Source of the DNA: Aphelenchoides besseyi
Lineage: Eukaryota; Nematoda; Chromadorea; Rhabditida; Aphelenchoididae
Length of the DNA: 64,000 nucleotides
Reading direction: 5' to 3'
Assembly (NCBI GenBank): GCA_024699855.1
Contig: JAMPIQ010000002.1
Coordinates: forward strand, 7,502,001 to 7,566,000
Shown: piece after piece, positions 12,760 to 24,086 of the stretch
How the letters are laid out: every line of letters begins with the position of its first letter
How positions within the stretch are numbered: position 1 is the stretch's first letter
Notes under the pieces: generated by a model
Databases searched by the model: none
Told to the model about the DNA's origin: nothing
What the model saw: the letters and a program-made list of their open reading frames with translations, nothing else
Program-made: the position numbers and the translations under genes

Positions 12760-15419
12760 AATCTCTGGACTTCAGATTTGCCATTCATATCGAGACGACA
12801 GAAAGAAGCGAATCAGTTTGTGCTGCTGGTAGTTTATTGTCCTTAACTGAGTGAATCAATTGCATAGTTTTTTCGACACGCAAATCCTCGTTAACTCAAC
12901 GGATTTAACAGACAACTCTAAACGAAAGTTAAAAATAAACCGCAGTTTCGTGTTCGAGCTGATTAACCGAAAGTCATGAGCTCACTGTGACAGTGCCAAA
13001 TCCGTTCTGTGAACTTTGATAGCGAGATAATTTCCAAACAAGAAAAGTTGTTGACACTAAAGTAGTCAGAAAAGTCAAACTCGAGAATCCTGGTTTAATT
13101 TGGCACAAGATTTATGTAACTGCAAATTAGAAAGGACGTTGAAAACACGGAATGGACATCTGCTTTTCGTATCAGCAAATCCGCGTATTTCGAAAGATTA
13201 AATCGACACACGAATTTGTACGGTCGACCGAATGCCCATCGGCTGTTTGCAGAATTCGCACGTTCCGTTCGTTGTACGAACACTACGAAATTATCAGTTC
13301 AAGTTATTTCGATTAGTCGAAAGTCAAATGTTTTGAATGAGAGCTCCGACGATCTAAAAATGGATCTAAACGTCTACACGGCCAATAGAACTCTCGAGTA
13401 TAATCGTAGTGAGTGGGCCGAAATGTATAAACTCAACCCATGATTATCGTTCCAGAAGCGAACAGCCACAAGTACGAAGATTAAATGCCGAAAACTTCAG
13501 AAGTCTATTTTTTATAACAGAAAAACACATCGATATTTCATAAACAAATCAAATTAATGGGCTCGTGTTTTGATTTCGTGTTGGCAGCTCTAGTGAACGA
13601 AATTCAATAAGGAATTTGAATTGACAAATAAGTCAATTATTTCACATTTATCAGCAATAAATGTCCAGAAGTTGAGATGCAAACTAAAAAACTCACTTAA
13701 ACTGACACCTGAAGAAACTCGATTGTTTTCATTTGCTTAGACACGCAAATGCATCACATAACAACAATCAACGAAAAGGCTCAGTTTTCAGTAGAGAAAA
13801 ACTGCTCCAAAACTATGAATTTTAAAATGCAAACTTGGCATTGAATTTCTGAACACGAAAAGTTTTCGTTTTTCTCCTAAAGATCAATTGAACGTTCTCG
13901 TTTCACATCATAAAAAACAACCAAGCGGTAAAATGCATTTTGGAATCGAGTGTTACACAACGGAAATCGCATTCTGTAAATACCGTAAATTGCAGGAAAA
14001 TTGCCGTATTTCGGCACACGTTTAAAGTTCCGTTCGGTGACAGACACAGCCGTCTAAAAGGTGTCCGTTTTATGAATAGTAAAATGCAATCATCCACGAC
14101 CACATGATTGAAATGGGTCGAAGATTGCTGAGAGTTTCTTGGTTTTTGATTTCAAACGAACAAAAATAACTAATTTAAGAAGATTGGAATTTGCAAAGCT
14201 AATGGCATTCGAATACCAATCTAAAAATGATCGGTTATATCACCTGTAAACATGAAAACGAAAACCACTGGTTCAACGAAACTCGTGTAGTCGTCTTGTC
14301 TCCTACGTAGTAAATCGAATTTGTTTATACGGACAATAAAATTTGGATAAAAAACAACGTGGTAATAAGCGAACGAATTTGAAATTCTCACATGTCACTT
14401 TTACGAATCGAAGACCAGAAATTTAGAACGCGCAGTTCGACCGAAATCTATTGACCGTAAGAATCAACAGAGCAAATAGTTTCTTTTCTACCTTCAATAA
14501 CCATTAAGCCACCAAACTAATTGTACTTCAACAATCGAAAGAAATTGTGCTTTTACGATTAGGACTAATGAATTGAATTTGTTTGACACTACGAACCGAT
14601 ACCACGTGTATCATAATTTAATAGCACTTTCCATCCATTTAGGAAATTGAAGACAATGGAACAAACATCGAGAATGGGTTTTGGTAGTTGAGAAGTGAAA
14701 GTCGACCACTTAAGAATCAAAACGGACGGCTCATTCGCGTGTTTATGTTTCGTAAAGTAGAAGTGGGTAATCCTCTCGTGTGTCTCCCAAAAACGGACAT
14801 TAAATTTGCTTTTTGAATACAAATCGTCTTAGTTTTTGGAAAATGCCGATAAACGTTCACATAAACTAGTTCGAACACGCCAAAACTTGTCGGTTGCTAA
14901 TTGCCGTTGAGTATCTTTGCAAAAGTTTTTGAAGCAATGAGTTCTCCAAAAGAGCTAAAAGTTGTTAAGAACTTCCGCTTTGAATTTAAGTCCTCAAAAA
15001 CTTTTGGTCTTTAAAGTGCACGTATACAGTCATTTTATTTGTTTTGTGTCGGTTACCATTCATTTAAACTGGACTATTGAACTGAATTCAAAAACTTTAT
15101 TTGAGTGGAATCTCATGAGAAGTTTCTGTTAAAAAGTATATAAAGGACATTAAAAATTTGAAAGGGAATTTGCAGACCAACGGAAAGAACCGTAATGAAA
15201 TGAGAAATAACAAACGTTGTAAATTTGAAATGAGTGAATAAGCTTGAAAATGAATATCTAGAGCACTGGTTTTATAAATACAAATCCGTAAATCTAAGAA
15301 AGTTAATCGATTATTTTTGTATCGATAGACCCGTGAATAAAATGAACATAAAAATCTAATGGTAGAAACGATATTGATGTGACAAAAAAGATGACCAGTT
15401 GTGACAATGAGGGGTTGCT
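12760..15419. other. Long intergenic region, no supported gene
   Basis: Only short, unsupported open frames on both strands (for example 13216-13443 +). The sequence is A/T-biased. No repeat, RNA gene or conserved protein frame was recognised. Confidence 0.5.
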
Positions 15420-16969
15420 TCAAGCCGATGAACAAGTCGAAGATGCTTGAGATGTTCCGTTGCCTGAATCGGTTTCAGTTTCCGTCCGAAGAACTTCTTG
15501 TTCCCAATGTTTCAATTCGGTCATGAACTGGAAATTAGGGGCAATTGAAGTGTTTTGTTTATGCAACAGATCGAACGCCCGATCCAGAGTCGATCGCTGA
15601 TCGTAGATCAAATACGCCAAACAGACGGTTACCGAACGGCTGATTCCGGCCAAACAATGAACGAGAACGGCAGCGTTCTCTGACCGTGCTTTATCGATAA
15701 ACTCGATGGCAACTGAAAATAACTGCGATTGAGAAAGTGTTCGACTTTTACGTCATTCAACCAAAAATACTATCGTTCTTATCATTTCATTTTTCTATTG
15801 ACTAATCGATTTGCAAGACGTCATAATTCATGAAAAAATAAATTTTGTGATAAAATTGTGTATTGCTCAACAATTTCCGGTTAAAAACCACTTACTTGGA
15901 AAATAATCCGGTAATGTGTACGCGTGACAATTGTCGTCGACCGGAATCCGTAAATAGTTCATATCGGGATCGTTGTCAAAGTAGTTGGGCAAGTTTTGCG
16001 TAACATTTATGACATAGTGAATATTGAGTCTAAAACAAACTACATTGATATGACAAATAAATAATCGAACTCACTTCTTTAACGTCTCTTGGTCTTTAGC
16101 CGTTGCGTTGTTTCCTAAGTAAACGTCTTGCAAAATCAGCGCCGGAAACTCGACCGCATGTCTCGGTTTGCATTCGAATTGCTCGCCATCATTCAGGAGG
16201 TCGAAGTTTAACCCGTTTGCAAGGATTGGCGCTTCGTTCTCTTGACCTTCCGACAGAAACTCGGGATATTTCTTTGCGAATTCCATGGCCAAATTTCCTG
16301 AAATAGGTTCAAAGTCGGTAAACAAAAACCGCAAAACTACTCACCTTGGAATTTTGCAAAATGAACGCGTTTATCTTCCAACGTGTGACCGATTATTCTT
16401 GCCAATGAATCGGGACTACTGTCTGTAATCATAACAACAAGGTCATGAGGCTCATCGAATTGCGGATAAACTTTGCCCAGCGGCAAACTTCCGTTCTGCA
16501 CACGACGCAAAAGCATCGGTGAAATCCGAATCCGAACAGCATTTGGGAACACCTAAAAGAAACTGTTTTATTAAAATCAAACTGCTCGATCAATTTTTTA
16601 TAATTCACGTTCAATTAACGAGAATAAACAAAATTTTTCGGCATCCCGAACGGTCAAAAATTTTTCAACGAAACGAAACTATTAGTCAGTCGACTGCGCT
16701 CATAGTTTCTGCAATCCAACGGCGATTGCTGTGGAATGCGAGCGCCGTCGTTCTTTTAGCATCACGAGTTTCTTCAACGCAAAAACACTTACCGGATAAA
16801 CATCGCTTGCCGTTCGACAGTCCACGAGCAACAACTTTGATTTGGAATCTAGACTCCATTTGATCAACTCGGCCAGTTGGTCAACGCTCAGATCGTGGGG
16901 TAGTTCATCGAGCAGCAGAATAGAAGAAGACGTGGGTCTCATAATCAGGGAACGTTCCGCCTCGACCAT
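15420..16969 (-). CDS. MAP-kinase phosphatase (rhodanese + dual-specificity phosphatase)
   Basis: A cytoplasmic MAPK phosphatase of the DUSP6/7/9 class, which includes C. elegans LIP-1. Five exons. The N-terminal rhodanese/CH2 domain has SKSKLLLVDCRTASDVYP, then FPNAVRIRISPMLLRRVQNG. Acceptor of this kind usually binds ERK through a basic patch; RIRISPMLLRR could serve. The catalytic domain has LILQDVYLGNNATA, LNIHYVINVTQNLPNYF, the general-acid region IPVDDN, and the signature VLVHCLAGISRSVTVCLAYL with C-x5-R. It ends with a Ser/Thr-rich tail and TGA at 15420. The first exon starts at ATG 16969; there is an Ile-Leu-Leu-rich stretch (SSSILLLDELPHDLSVDQL) before the rhodanese core. I am sure of the family and less sure of one-to-one orthology. 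Confidence 0.88.
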
Positions 16970-19900
16970 CTCACCAACGAGATTCGTTCTGTTGAGCTAC
17001 AATCGGAATTCAGAACTACGAACAAACTCGCGAATTGCGCAATAAACGTGAATAAAGAAGTATTTCCTGATTGATTGCCAATCGCTGAAATGCCATTGGT
17101 GAGCAGTCGAAAACACGCGAACGATCGACCGTGGAACAATCGCAGAGAAAAAAGACGCGGATGGTTGAAATCGACGCGAGAAAGAGAAACCACTCGTGTC
17201 AGTTTTTTTCTGGGCGCACGCAAAAAATCGACCGGAAGTGCAAAATATTTTCTCCTCTCGGGCGTTCGAAAGACCCGCTGTCGGTGATCAGAAGTGGAGA
17301 GTCAAAAGCGGAAAATATGAAAAAATCATTGTGCGTCTATTTCCTTGGAATTGTGGGAAATAAGATAACCAGCACGTAATCGTCTCTTCGTCGCGCTCAA
17401 TCATGTTAAGCCCCCACAAACTCGATTTACTTCTTTCGACTTGAGCAAACGAATTACGTGGGAGCCGGGAGAAAGAACAAGCCAATTTTATAACATCTTA
17501 TGGTCTACAACAACAAAAAAAAACAGTTTTCAAATATAATGAGGCAAATTAACGTAAAAGCACAGAGCTCTTGAACAGCGGATTACAATGTTATGAGATT
17601 CGGTAGCTGAGAAAACGGATTTCCGGTTCGAGTTAATGGGAAATGGTGTTGAAGCAGAAAGCAAAACCAAATGGAAACACTACCCTTTCAATCAATACTC
17701 ACATACTTCTTGAAACGATTCACAATTCGTGAGGTCTTAATCATGATAACAAACTCTTTCCACCCCCACTTCTTAATTTCACAACCAAGGAGTGGCTCAT
17801 GAAGAGCAAATTCTGCCATTAACCAAGGAACACAAGACTCCCAAGGTCAAATGAACAATTGGCGTGTCATTCGAAATTCAACATGTCCCATTGGGATGTT
17901 CGTTGACGTAGAAAGCAAAGATCGTTGAAATTAGTTGCGCACACGTTCGCGATTTCCAAGAATTTCGAACTCAACAGCAATTTCAGGTCGAAAGAAAAAA
18001 GATTAAAAAACGAATTTGTAAATGAAACCCGCGTATGTTCTTACACGTGACACTGACGGAGTCTCATTTTCGTAAAGATAGCCGTTACATTCCAATTCTC
18101 GTAAAGAAAATTGTGTGCGCGATTGATTGACCGTCCTGTCTGACATCCGTGAATTCAGCAGATGGTTGAACGCATCTCATGACACTATCACTACCGTCGT
18201 ACATTACGTACTTTCTCAGCCAACAGAATTACGGTAAGATCTCTCAACCCACACATACATGTTGACAAATGAATTCCTGGTATACGATTGTCGACATATG
18301 AAGTTGAGGTAATTAGCCGTCTATTCGAGCCGAAAAAGGTCCCTGGAGTTGTTCAAATCAAACTGCAAATTAGCGGACTAAAGAGGCTGTTAAAGTTGAG
18401 GACGTGCAAACGAGTGCCAAGTGGCGAAACAAATTTTTTTCTGAATAGCCGACGTTTTGGAATTCAAAAGACGGAGGAGCACTTTGACCCAGAGCACCTT
18501 TTGCAGGTGCCATCAACCTTGTGTCTCGATCGCGTCATCCCGTTTCTTAACCGCCCACTTTCTCACACAACCCAAGACGACAATTAGCAGTTTTGGAGTG
18601 AAAATTGGCCCGGAAGCGAATCGAAAGCTTGGGAAGAAGGAAAAAAGCGAAATTGCAAAACATTTTCTTTTCGAAATTGCGCACTCTAACGGACGACAAC
18701 TGGTGCGGAGGAGTTGAACAGAGATGACGATGAAAACGGAATGCGCAGTCTAGAATACCAATTGAAGAAACGAGAAAATTGCTTGTATAGACAAAACAGA
18801 TGCCAAATGCCGGAAGGCGTCAAAAAGTAAAAGAAGTTCCGTTGAAATCACGCTTCAATGGTGGTGCCGTTCGGAAGAGTTGGACAAAAACCACTCGTGA
18901 TGTCGGTCCCCGCCCTTCTTTCTCCCACGCTCGAGCGAACGCCAACTGCTCGTCAGTCGAAGTTGCAAAATCCGATCTCCGATCATTCCACCAACAAAAC
19001 CGAGTGACTATACGAAATTTGCGAAAACCGTTAAACCACGAGTTCTAATCTGCAGAACAAAAACCCACTTATACGATAATTGTATTGCTAACGTGTTGTA
19101 TGATCGGCAAAATAGAAATCACTATTTTGAGCCCCAACACTAAAGATCGTGACTTTTCGTTTCGATTGCTCGTTCATGTCTGATGCCTCTCGATATCTGA
19201 CGCCCACACGCTGAACTTCCGCGTTTAAGTCAAACAAAACTGTACGAAAGCAAACTGCGGTTTTTATACACGAGAGGTTTTGCGCGTTTTTTGTTTCGGC
19301 AAAAATGCCAAGGAAGTGGAGGCGGCCACAAAGTTGAAAGTCAGACAAAAAACCGCCAAAAGCGGTGGGCGACTCAAAAGAATTTCCACGGTTTTCCAAA
19401 GAAACGGCTGTTTGTCGGGGAGTTCGTGACGTTGCAGCCGATCAGACGACCACACGATCACTAGAAAGCGAACAGACCACAGGAATGAATTGTGGTAACT
19501 TCGGAATGGTGTTTGGAACGCAAAGCTCCGGCTACGAACAACTTAGATTGGGGTTATTTTTCGTACGAACTGATTTAGTATTTCGAATAAGAGAATTTCT
19601 AACGAGCAAACGGAGTCGGTAGATAGAAGAAGACGGAGTACCACCTTCTTAGAACAAACACTGCGGACACGTCGACACGCACGTCAATGGCAAACAGAAG
19701 AGCGCGCTAAAAGACTACGATCCTCAACGGCACCGGAAATGTCAACGCTAAGAAAACGCCGTTCCCAACGATTTCCGTCGCTTTGAAAGGTCGGTCGGGG
19801 AATCAAAAGGCAGCTTCCGGTTTGCAGTTTAAAAGAAATTTGCGATAACTGCCGATTTGTTGAGTGCACGGTGTGGTAACAATGCGGATTAGTTCAATGG

Positions 19901-20002
19901 ATCAGTTGGAATGCGAGTCTTATTAGCAGCATTTTATTAGCATTTGATTATTTGGAGACATTGCGAAAATGAAAATAATTGAAATAGACATAGGTATGAG
20001 AC
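16970..20002. other. Intergenic region with TCG/CGA-rich blocks
   Basis: Three kilobases without a supported gene. Short overlapping frames on both strands (17.0-17.5, 18.3-19.6 kb) lack conserved domains. Blocks near 17.0-17.5 and 18.8-19.7 kb are unusually rich in CGAAA/TTTCG words and may be the promoter region of the phosphatase. Confidence 0.45.
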
Positions 20003-21290
20003 TTAAGTAGTAAATGACGAGAATAAATTGGTTTGCGGAATATTAATATCAAACAAATTGGGAGCCTTGTTGTCCATCGCCTCGTATTGGTAGATGTAAA
20101 CCCGATAGTCTTTGGAAGCAATTGCAACATAGCCGGCGTGCATAATCACTGAATCAAAACATGGCAAATGCTTCGCGGTACTTTCGTATGCTTTAATAAA
20201 ATTGCCTTCCTAAACAAACTTGTGATTATGCGAAGTGGGTCTGTTGAACTCACTTGATCGAACACAGTGACATGAAAGTAATTGTGATTGTCACAAACAA
20301 CCAAATTACCGAATCCATCGATTGCAACACCAACTGGAAAGTTTGTGATTCCCGGACAACCGATCTGACGGAAGAATTCACCGTGATAACTGAAGACCTG
20401 AAGGCCAAAACGATTCAGTTTCAGTCGATGCAAGCTCTCACCTTAATGCAGTGTTCACGATTATCCGAAATGAAAAGTTGGTTTCGATCGTTGGCACAAA
20501 CACAGTTCGGGAATTGAAGTTGACCAACACAGTAGAAATTCGAAAAGACGTTCCCTTTAGCGTCAAAAATGACAATACGTTTGACCTGAACAATCAACTA
20601 ATCATGTAAACGCAATAGCGAAATCACCTTGCACTCAACGACAATCACAAAGTTTTGATAATCAACACAAATACTTCGCGGATGCTGAAGGATCGCCGCA
20701 CCAAATTTACGAACAAAACGTCCGTCCGCGCAGAAGATTTGAATTTGATTCGACGGTGAACGTTCCGTGATGATGAACTCGCCGGTCACTGGACTGACTG
20801 TGATCCTGAAACAACTCGTTTGAATCTATGCATTTTCAGTTTCGTATTACCGATGCGGGTAGTACAATTGGCCGTCGCGTTTACCGCGCTCTCCAAACTG
20901 AAACAGAAATTGACCTTCTTTGTTGTAAATTTGAACGCGATGATTGTTGGTATCAGTGATTGCAATGTCGTTGTTGATTGTTGCCGCGATTCCCGACGGC
21001 TCCGAGAATTGACCGGGATTCACTCCGTACTGTCCGAATTGTCGAGTATACGAGATTTTCGCTCGTTCAACACACCGATGATGCTTTTGAAGAAGCGGTG
21101 TAATCGGCTCGTCAAAGGACATGTTCGATTGTGGACTCTCCGCCTCCAACATCATTTCCAGCATGCTGCTGGAGTCCACACTCAAGTCAACAAGCGAATC
21201 GTCGGTAAATTTCCCTGCAATTATCTCACGGATTCAGCCTCTGTTTCTTGATGACCAACCGAAAAGACCATCGATGCCGCTGTCCATCAT
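20003..21290 (-). CDS. NHL-repeat protein related to Brat/NCL-1
   Basis: The six-bladed NHL propeller of the Brat/NCL-1/TRIM-NHL class, an RNA-binding translational repressor platform. Blades can be followed as GVNPGQFSEPSGIAATINND, ADTNNHR-type ITDTNNHRVQIYNKEGQF, FGERGKRDGQLYYPHR, ITERSPSNQIQIF, FVRKFGAAILQHPRSICVDY, VVECKVKRIVIFDAKGNVF, QLFISDNREHCIKV, GCPGITNFPVGVAIDGFGNL, VVCDNHNYFHVTVF and AIASKDYRVYIYQYEAM. These match the Brat propeller almost blade by blade. The model begins with MMDSGIDGLF, joined across a 46-nt intron to GKFTDDSLVDLSVDSS. I find no RING, B-box or coiled coil upstream in the 450 bp before the divergent MRPL46 gene, so the protein is either NHL-only or has distant 5' exons not seen. 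Stop TAA at 20003-20005. Confidence 0.88.
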
Positions 21291-21744
21291 CGCTTGACGA
21301 ATCAAAATGAGTGCAAGGGCCAAATCTAAGAATTCATGGAGATTTACAATCAATAAGCACAATACACGCTCAGATCGAACGCGAGATCAACAAATTCACA
21401 TCAAAACAAACAATCATACTCATCGCTTTCTTGCGCTTAAGAGGCCCATCGATGGTGCAATTCGTTTCGAGATTCGAACTTAAAATCGAATCGCATTTAT
21501 TGTGTTGGCCAATCGAACGATCTCAAGGACATCGAAGATGACTGTTACGCCGGTTACGTTGATAAACAAAAGCCGCTTGATTATCCTTTAGTATCGATCC
21601 ACGAAGTTTGTGAACGAATCAAACGTCCCAGTCGTATCTTTCAACATTTAAACTCAACAGTCAAAATCAATTGCTTGACAATTCAGTTAACATTCAACAA
21701 GTCTATTTAGCTTCTGGATCTTTTTGATAGAGTTTTTGAGTGAA
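21291..21744. other. Divergent intergenic gap with an unexplained open frame
   Basis: Between the NHL gene (-) and MRPL46 (+). On the + strand, a frame from about 21441 to a TAG near 21711 is open for some 90 codons without an ATG and reads like protein (IYCVGQSNDLKDIEDDC, then YPLVSIHEVCERIKRP). It follows an AG. No partner exon was found. Confidence 0.4.
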
Positions 21745-22689
21745 ATGATCATTTCAAACTCTCTTTGCCGTCCATTAACTTCACTGGTTCGCAGTCAATT
21801 GGCTCAGATCTCAACTCGTTGGGATGTGGCCGTTGGAGTTGCGGTCATTCGGCCGCCGGTAGTTGCTCCGAAAATGAGCGAAGTCGAACGTTTGTATCAC
21901 GAATGCGCACTCCAAGAAGAACATGAGAAATCGTTGAAATCAGAGTTCGAACTGAGATTGATCAAAGATGGCGAGTAAGCTCTTTTTCTTTCGCTTTTGC
22001 CATTTTTGTTCTTTAGATTGTTGGAGAAAAGACGGAAACTAGAAGAGGAAGGAAAGGATCTTAGCCAATTGGATGAACAGATCGGGATCACGGCACAGCA
22101 GTTGGAAGAAGATTGGATACGAAACCAAGAGGCCGTCAGTCAACAATACAAACTGGGAGATTTCTCTCAGATTCAAGTATCTGATGTTCGTTCAATTCGT
22201 CAGCATCTCGATAGAAAATTGGTTCTGTTGGTAAAGCAACGATTTGGTGAGGCAATTTCACCGTGGATTTTACCACAGTTAGCAAACGAAAAAGAAACTC
22301 TACGGCAAGTGAGTTCGGATGTCTTTATCCCAAATGAATTCATTTTAAGACCGTGGAACGATGTCTGAGCGAAACATTTGACGGCAACTCCAATGCACAA
22401 GTCGATGGAAATGCCCCGGTTAGTGTCTACAAATATCGATATCCAAAACCGTTAGCTAAGAAATTGGATGCTTATGGAAGTTATGTGAGTTCTATGTTTT
22501 CATTACTTTATCATTGACTTTCAGTTGTTCCTCTTCTCTGCACATTTGAACACCGTGGAAGATGAGTTGAAACTGAACGGCGATCAGATTCACGATTATC
22601 GATGGTGCACTTCCGACAAACTGTTAACTTTGCTTCCGAGTTCACATCGAAAGTACGGAAACAAACTTAGGAACTTGCTGTATGAGTAA
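21745..22689 (+). CDS. mrpl46: Mitochondrial large ribosomal subunit protein mL46 (MRPL46)
   Basis: A Nudix-fold protein of the mitochondrial 39S subunit. Four exons with introns of about 40-50 nt. The N-terminus is Arg-bearing and hydroxylated (MIISNSLCRPLTSLVRSQ), fitting a mitochondrial presequence. The family landmarks are in order: WDVAVGVAVIRPPVV, an acidic/coiled stretch, LEEDW, RKLVLLVKQRFGEAISPWIL or close, PWILPQLANEKETLRQTVE, NAPVSVYKYRYPKPL, SYLFLFSAHL and DYRWCTSDKLLTLLP. These line up with human MRPL46 by memory of the family. Stop TAA at 22687. A TTTAG acceptor lies at about 21711, upstream of the ATG. The RING gene starts 228 bp downstream on the same strand, close enough for an operon. 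Confidence 0.9.
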
Positions 22690-22916
22690 ATCTGTTGTTT
22701 TTAGTTGTTAGATTTGAATAAATTCGCCTTGAAGATACGCATCAGAAGTCAGAAGAGTTTTCCGTGATAGTCGGTGGACGTACAACTAAAACAGAATTTG
22801 AAGAATTGCGGTGTACCACTTGACATAAACAAAATGTTCTCAATGTAAATAGGTCCCGATTGTGAAAGCGTAATCGTTGATTTTGTTCGATCAGATTGCG
22901 ATCCAGTGCTTTTGAA

Positions 22917-23411
22917 ATGGGAACCTATTTCGTTCATTGCAACGCTTGTGGTCGATTACCAGTTGACAAGGCGATCAAGTACTACGTCGGAAACTGTGGT
23001 CACATCGTTTGTTCAAAATGTTTCGTTGGCCGTAAGTGAAAACAATTCGTTGAAGTCCTTATTGAACAGTTTTTCAGAAGAAGCAAAGAACAAGTGTATC
23101 ATGTGTGAGAAGCAGGTCAATTTTCAAAAAATTTGCCAGGGCATGCGCGTAAGCTACATTCTCTTGTACATGAAGTGGGATTTCAATTCCAGGGTCAAAA
23201 ATATTTCATGGATCCAAGTAAAATGCTCGAAGAAATACTCGACGATTATGACAAGTTGGTGAAGAGTTCGATGGAAATTTTGTCAATGGAAAGCTCGGAG
23301 AGTCGAAAACGAAAGATCGTCGAAACAGAAGATGCACCGCGTGTTCGTCGAGTTCGATTTGCGGATGAACTTAACAACAGCGTTCCCTCTACTTCCACTC
23401 CTCATATCTAA
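22917..23411 (+). CDS. RING-finger protein of the ZHP-3/RNF212 type
   Basis: Proteins of this class are meiotic SUMO/ubiquitin-ligase-like factors acting at crossover sites. Three exons. The RING starts almost at the N-terminus: FVHCNACGRLPVDKAI, then YVGNCGHIVCSKCFVG, then NKCIMCEKQV, a C3HC4-type arrangement. An intron (GTAAGC to TTCCAG, about 45 nt, near 23150) joins QKICQGMR to GQKYFMDPSKMLEE. The following helix-rich region and a basic tail (SRKRKIVETE, RVRRVRFADEL) end at TAA 23409-23411. Total length is about 135 residues, short for the family. The nature of the RING and its N-terminal position favour ZHP/RNF212, but other small RING proteins cannot be excluded. Confidence 0.72.
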
Positions 23412-24086
23412 GAGTTTAAATCGTTTCTTTGTGTTTTAAAAAGTTGTTTTGCTAATAATAAATATTACTGTTACGATTAAAGAACCAAATCGAAACATCG
23501 GAGTTTGTAGACGTTTTTGGTTTTTGAAACTAACGAATTGGAAACAGAATCCAAGAGAACTTGGTGACTATTCTGACAAACATCTTGTGCATAAAATCGT
23601 GATTGAACATAACAAAATGTGCAGACCATGGGTCTCTCCATTGGCACATACATTGTTCGGTCATTCAAATCAATGGATTGATTGAAAGGTACCTGAAGCA
23701 GGAAATTGTTGGCAATCAAACCAACTATCATTGGTAGTCAAATGTTCTGTCGATGGATGAGCAGAACAATTCACTCGACGACAAACCGACGAGACGACTC
23801 GCACGTGGGTGGGCGCACATTGCAGTTCTAACGACGAGCGTGACTAAGCTGGACGATGTGAAGAAACTCAGCAGTTCGTTCGATCTTTTTCGTCAACGAA
23901 TGAAATTGAGAGATTTTTCTACTCGAAAATTTTTCATCGTTTCTCCGATGGTATCTCGTCCATTCGATCGTGTGTTCAACTTTCGCGCACTTCCAAAATC
24001 TTTCTATTGATTTCAATCTTTCAGCCTCTTGACTTTACGTTTTCACCACGTGGTTTCAAAGTTTATCCGCAACCTCAGGTGTCGAC
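23412..24086. other. Intergenic, RING gene 3' end and HGS 5' region
   Basis: Contains AATAAA near 23457 after the RING gene. A + strand open frame at 23753-24010 has no recognisable domain and lies before a TTTCAG acceptor near 24024 that precedes the HGS start codon. Confidence 0.5.
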
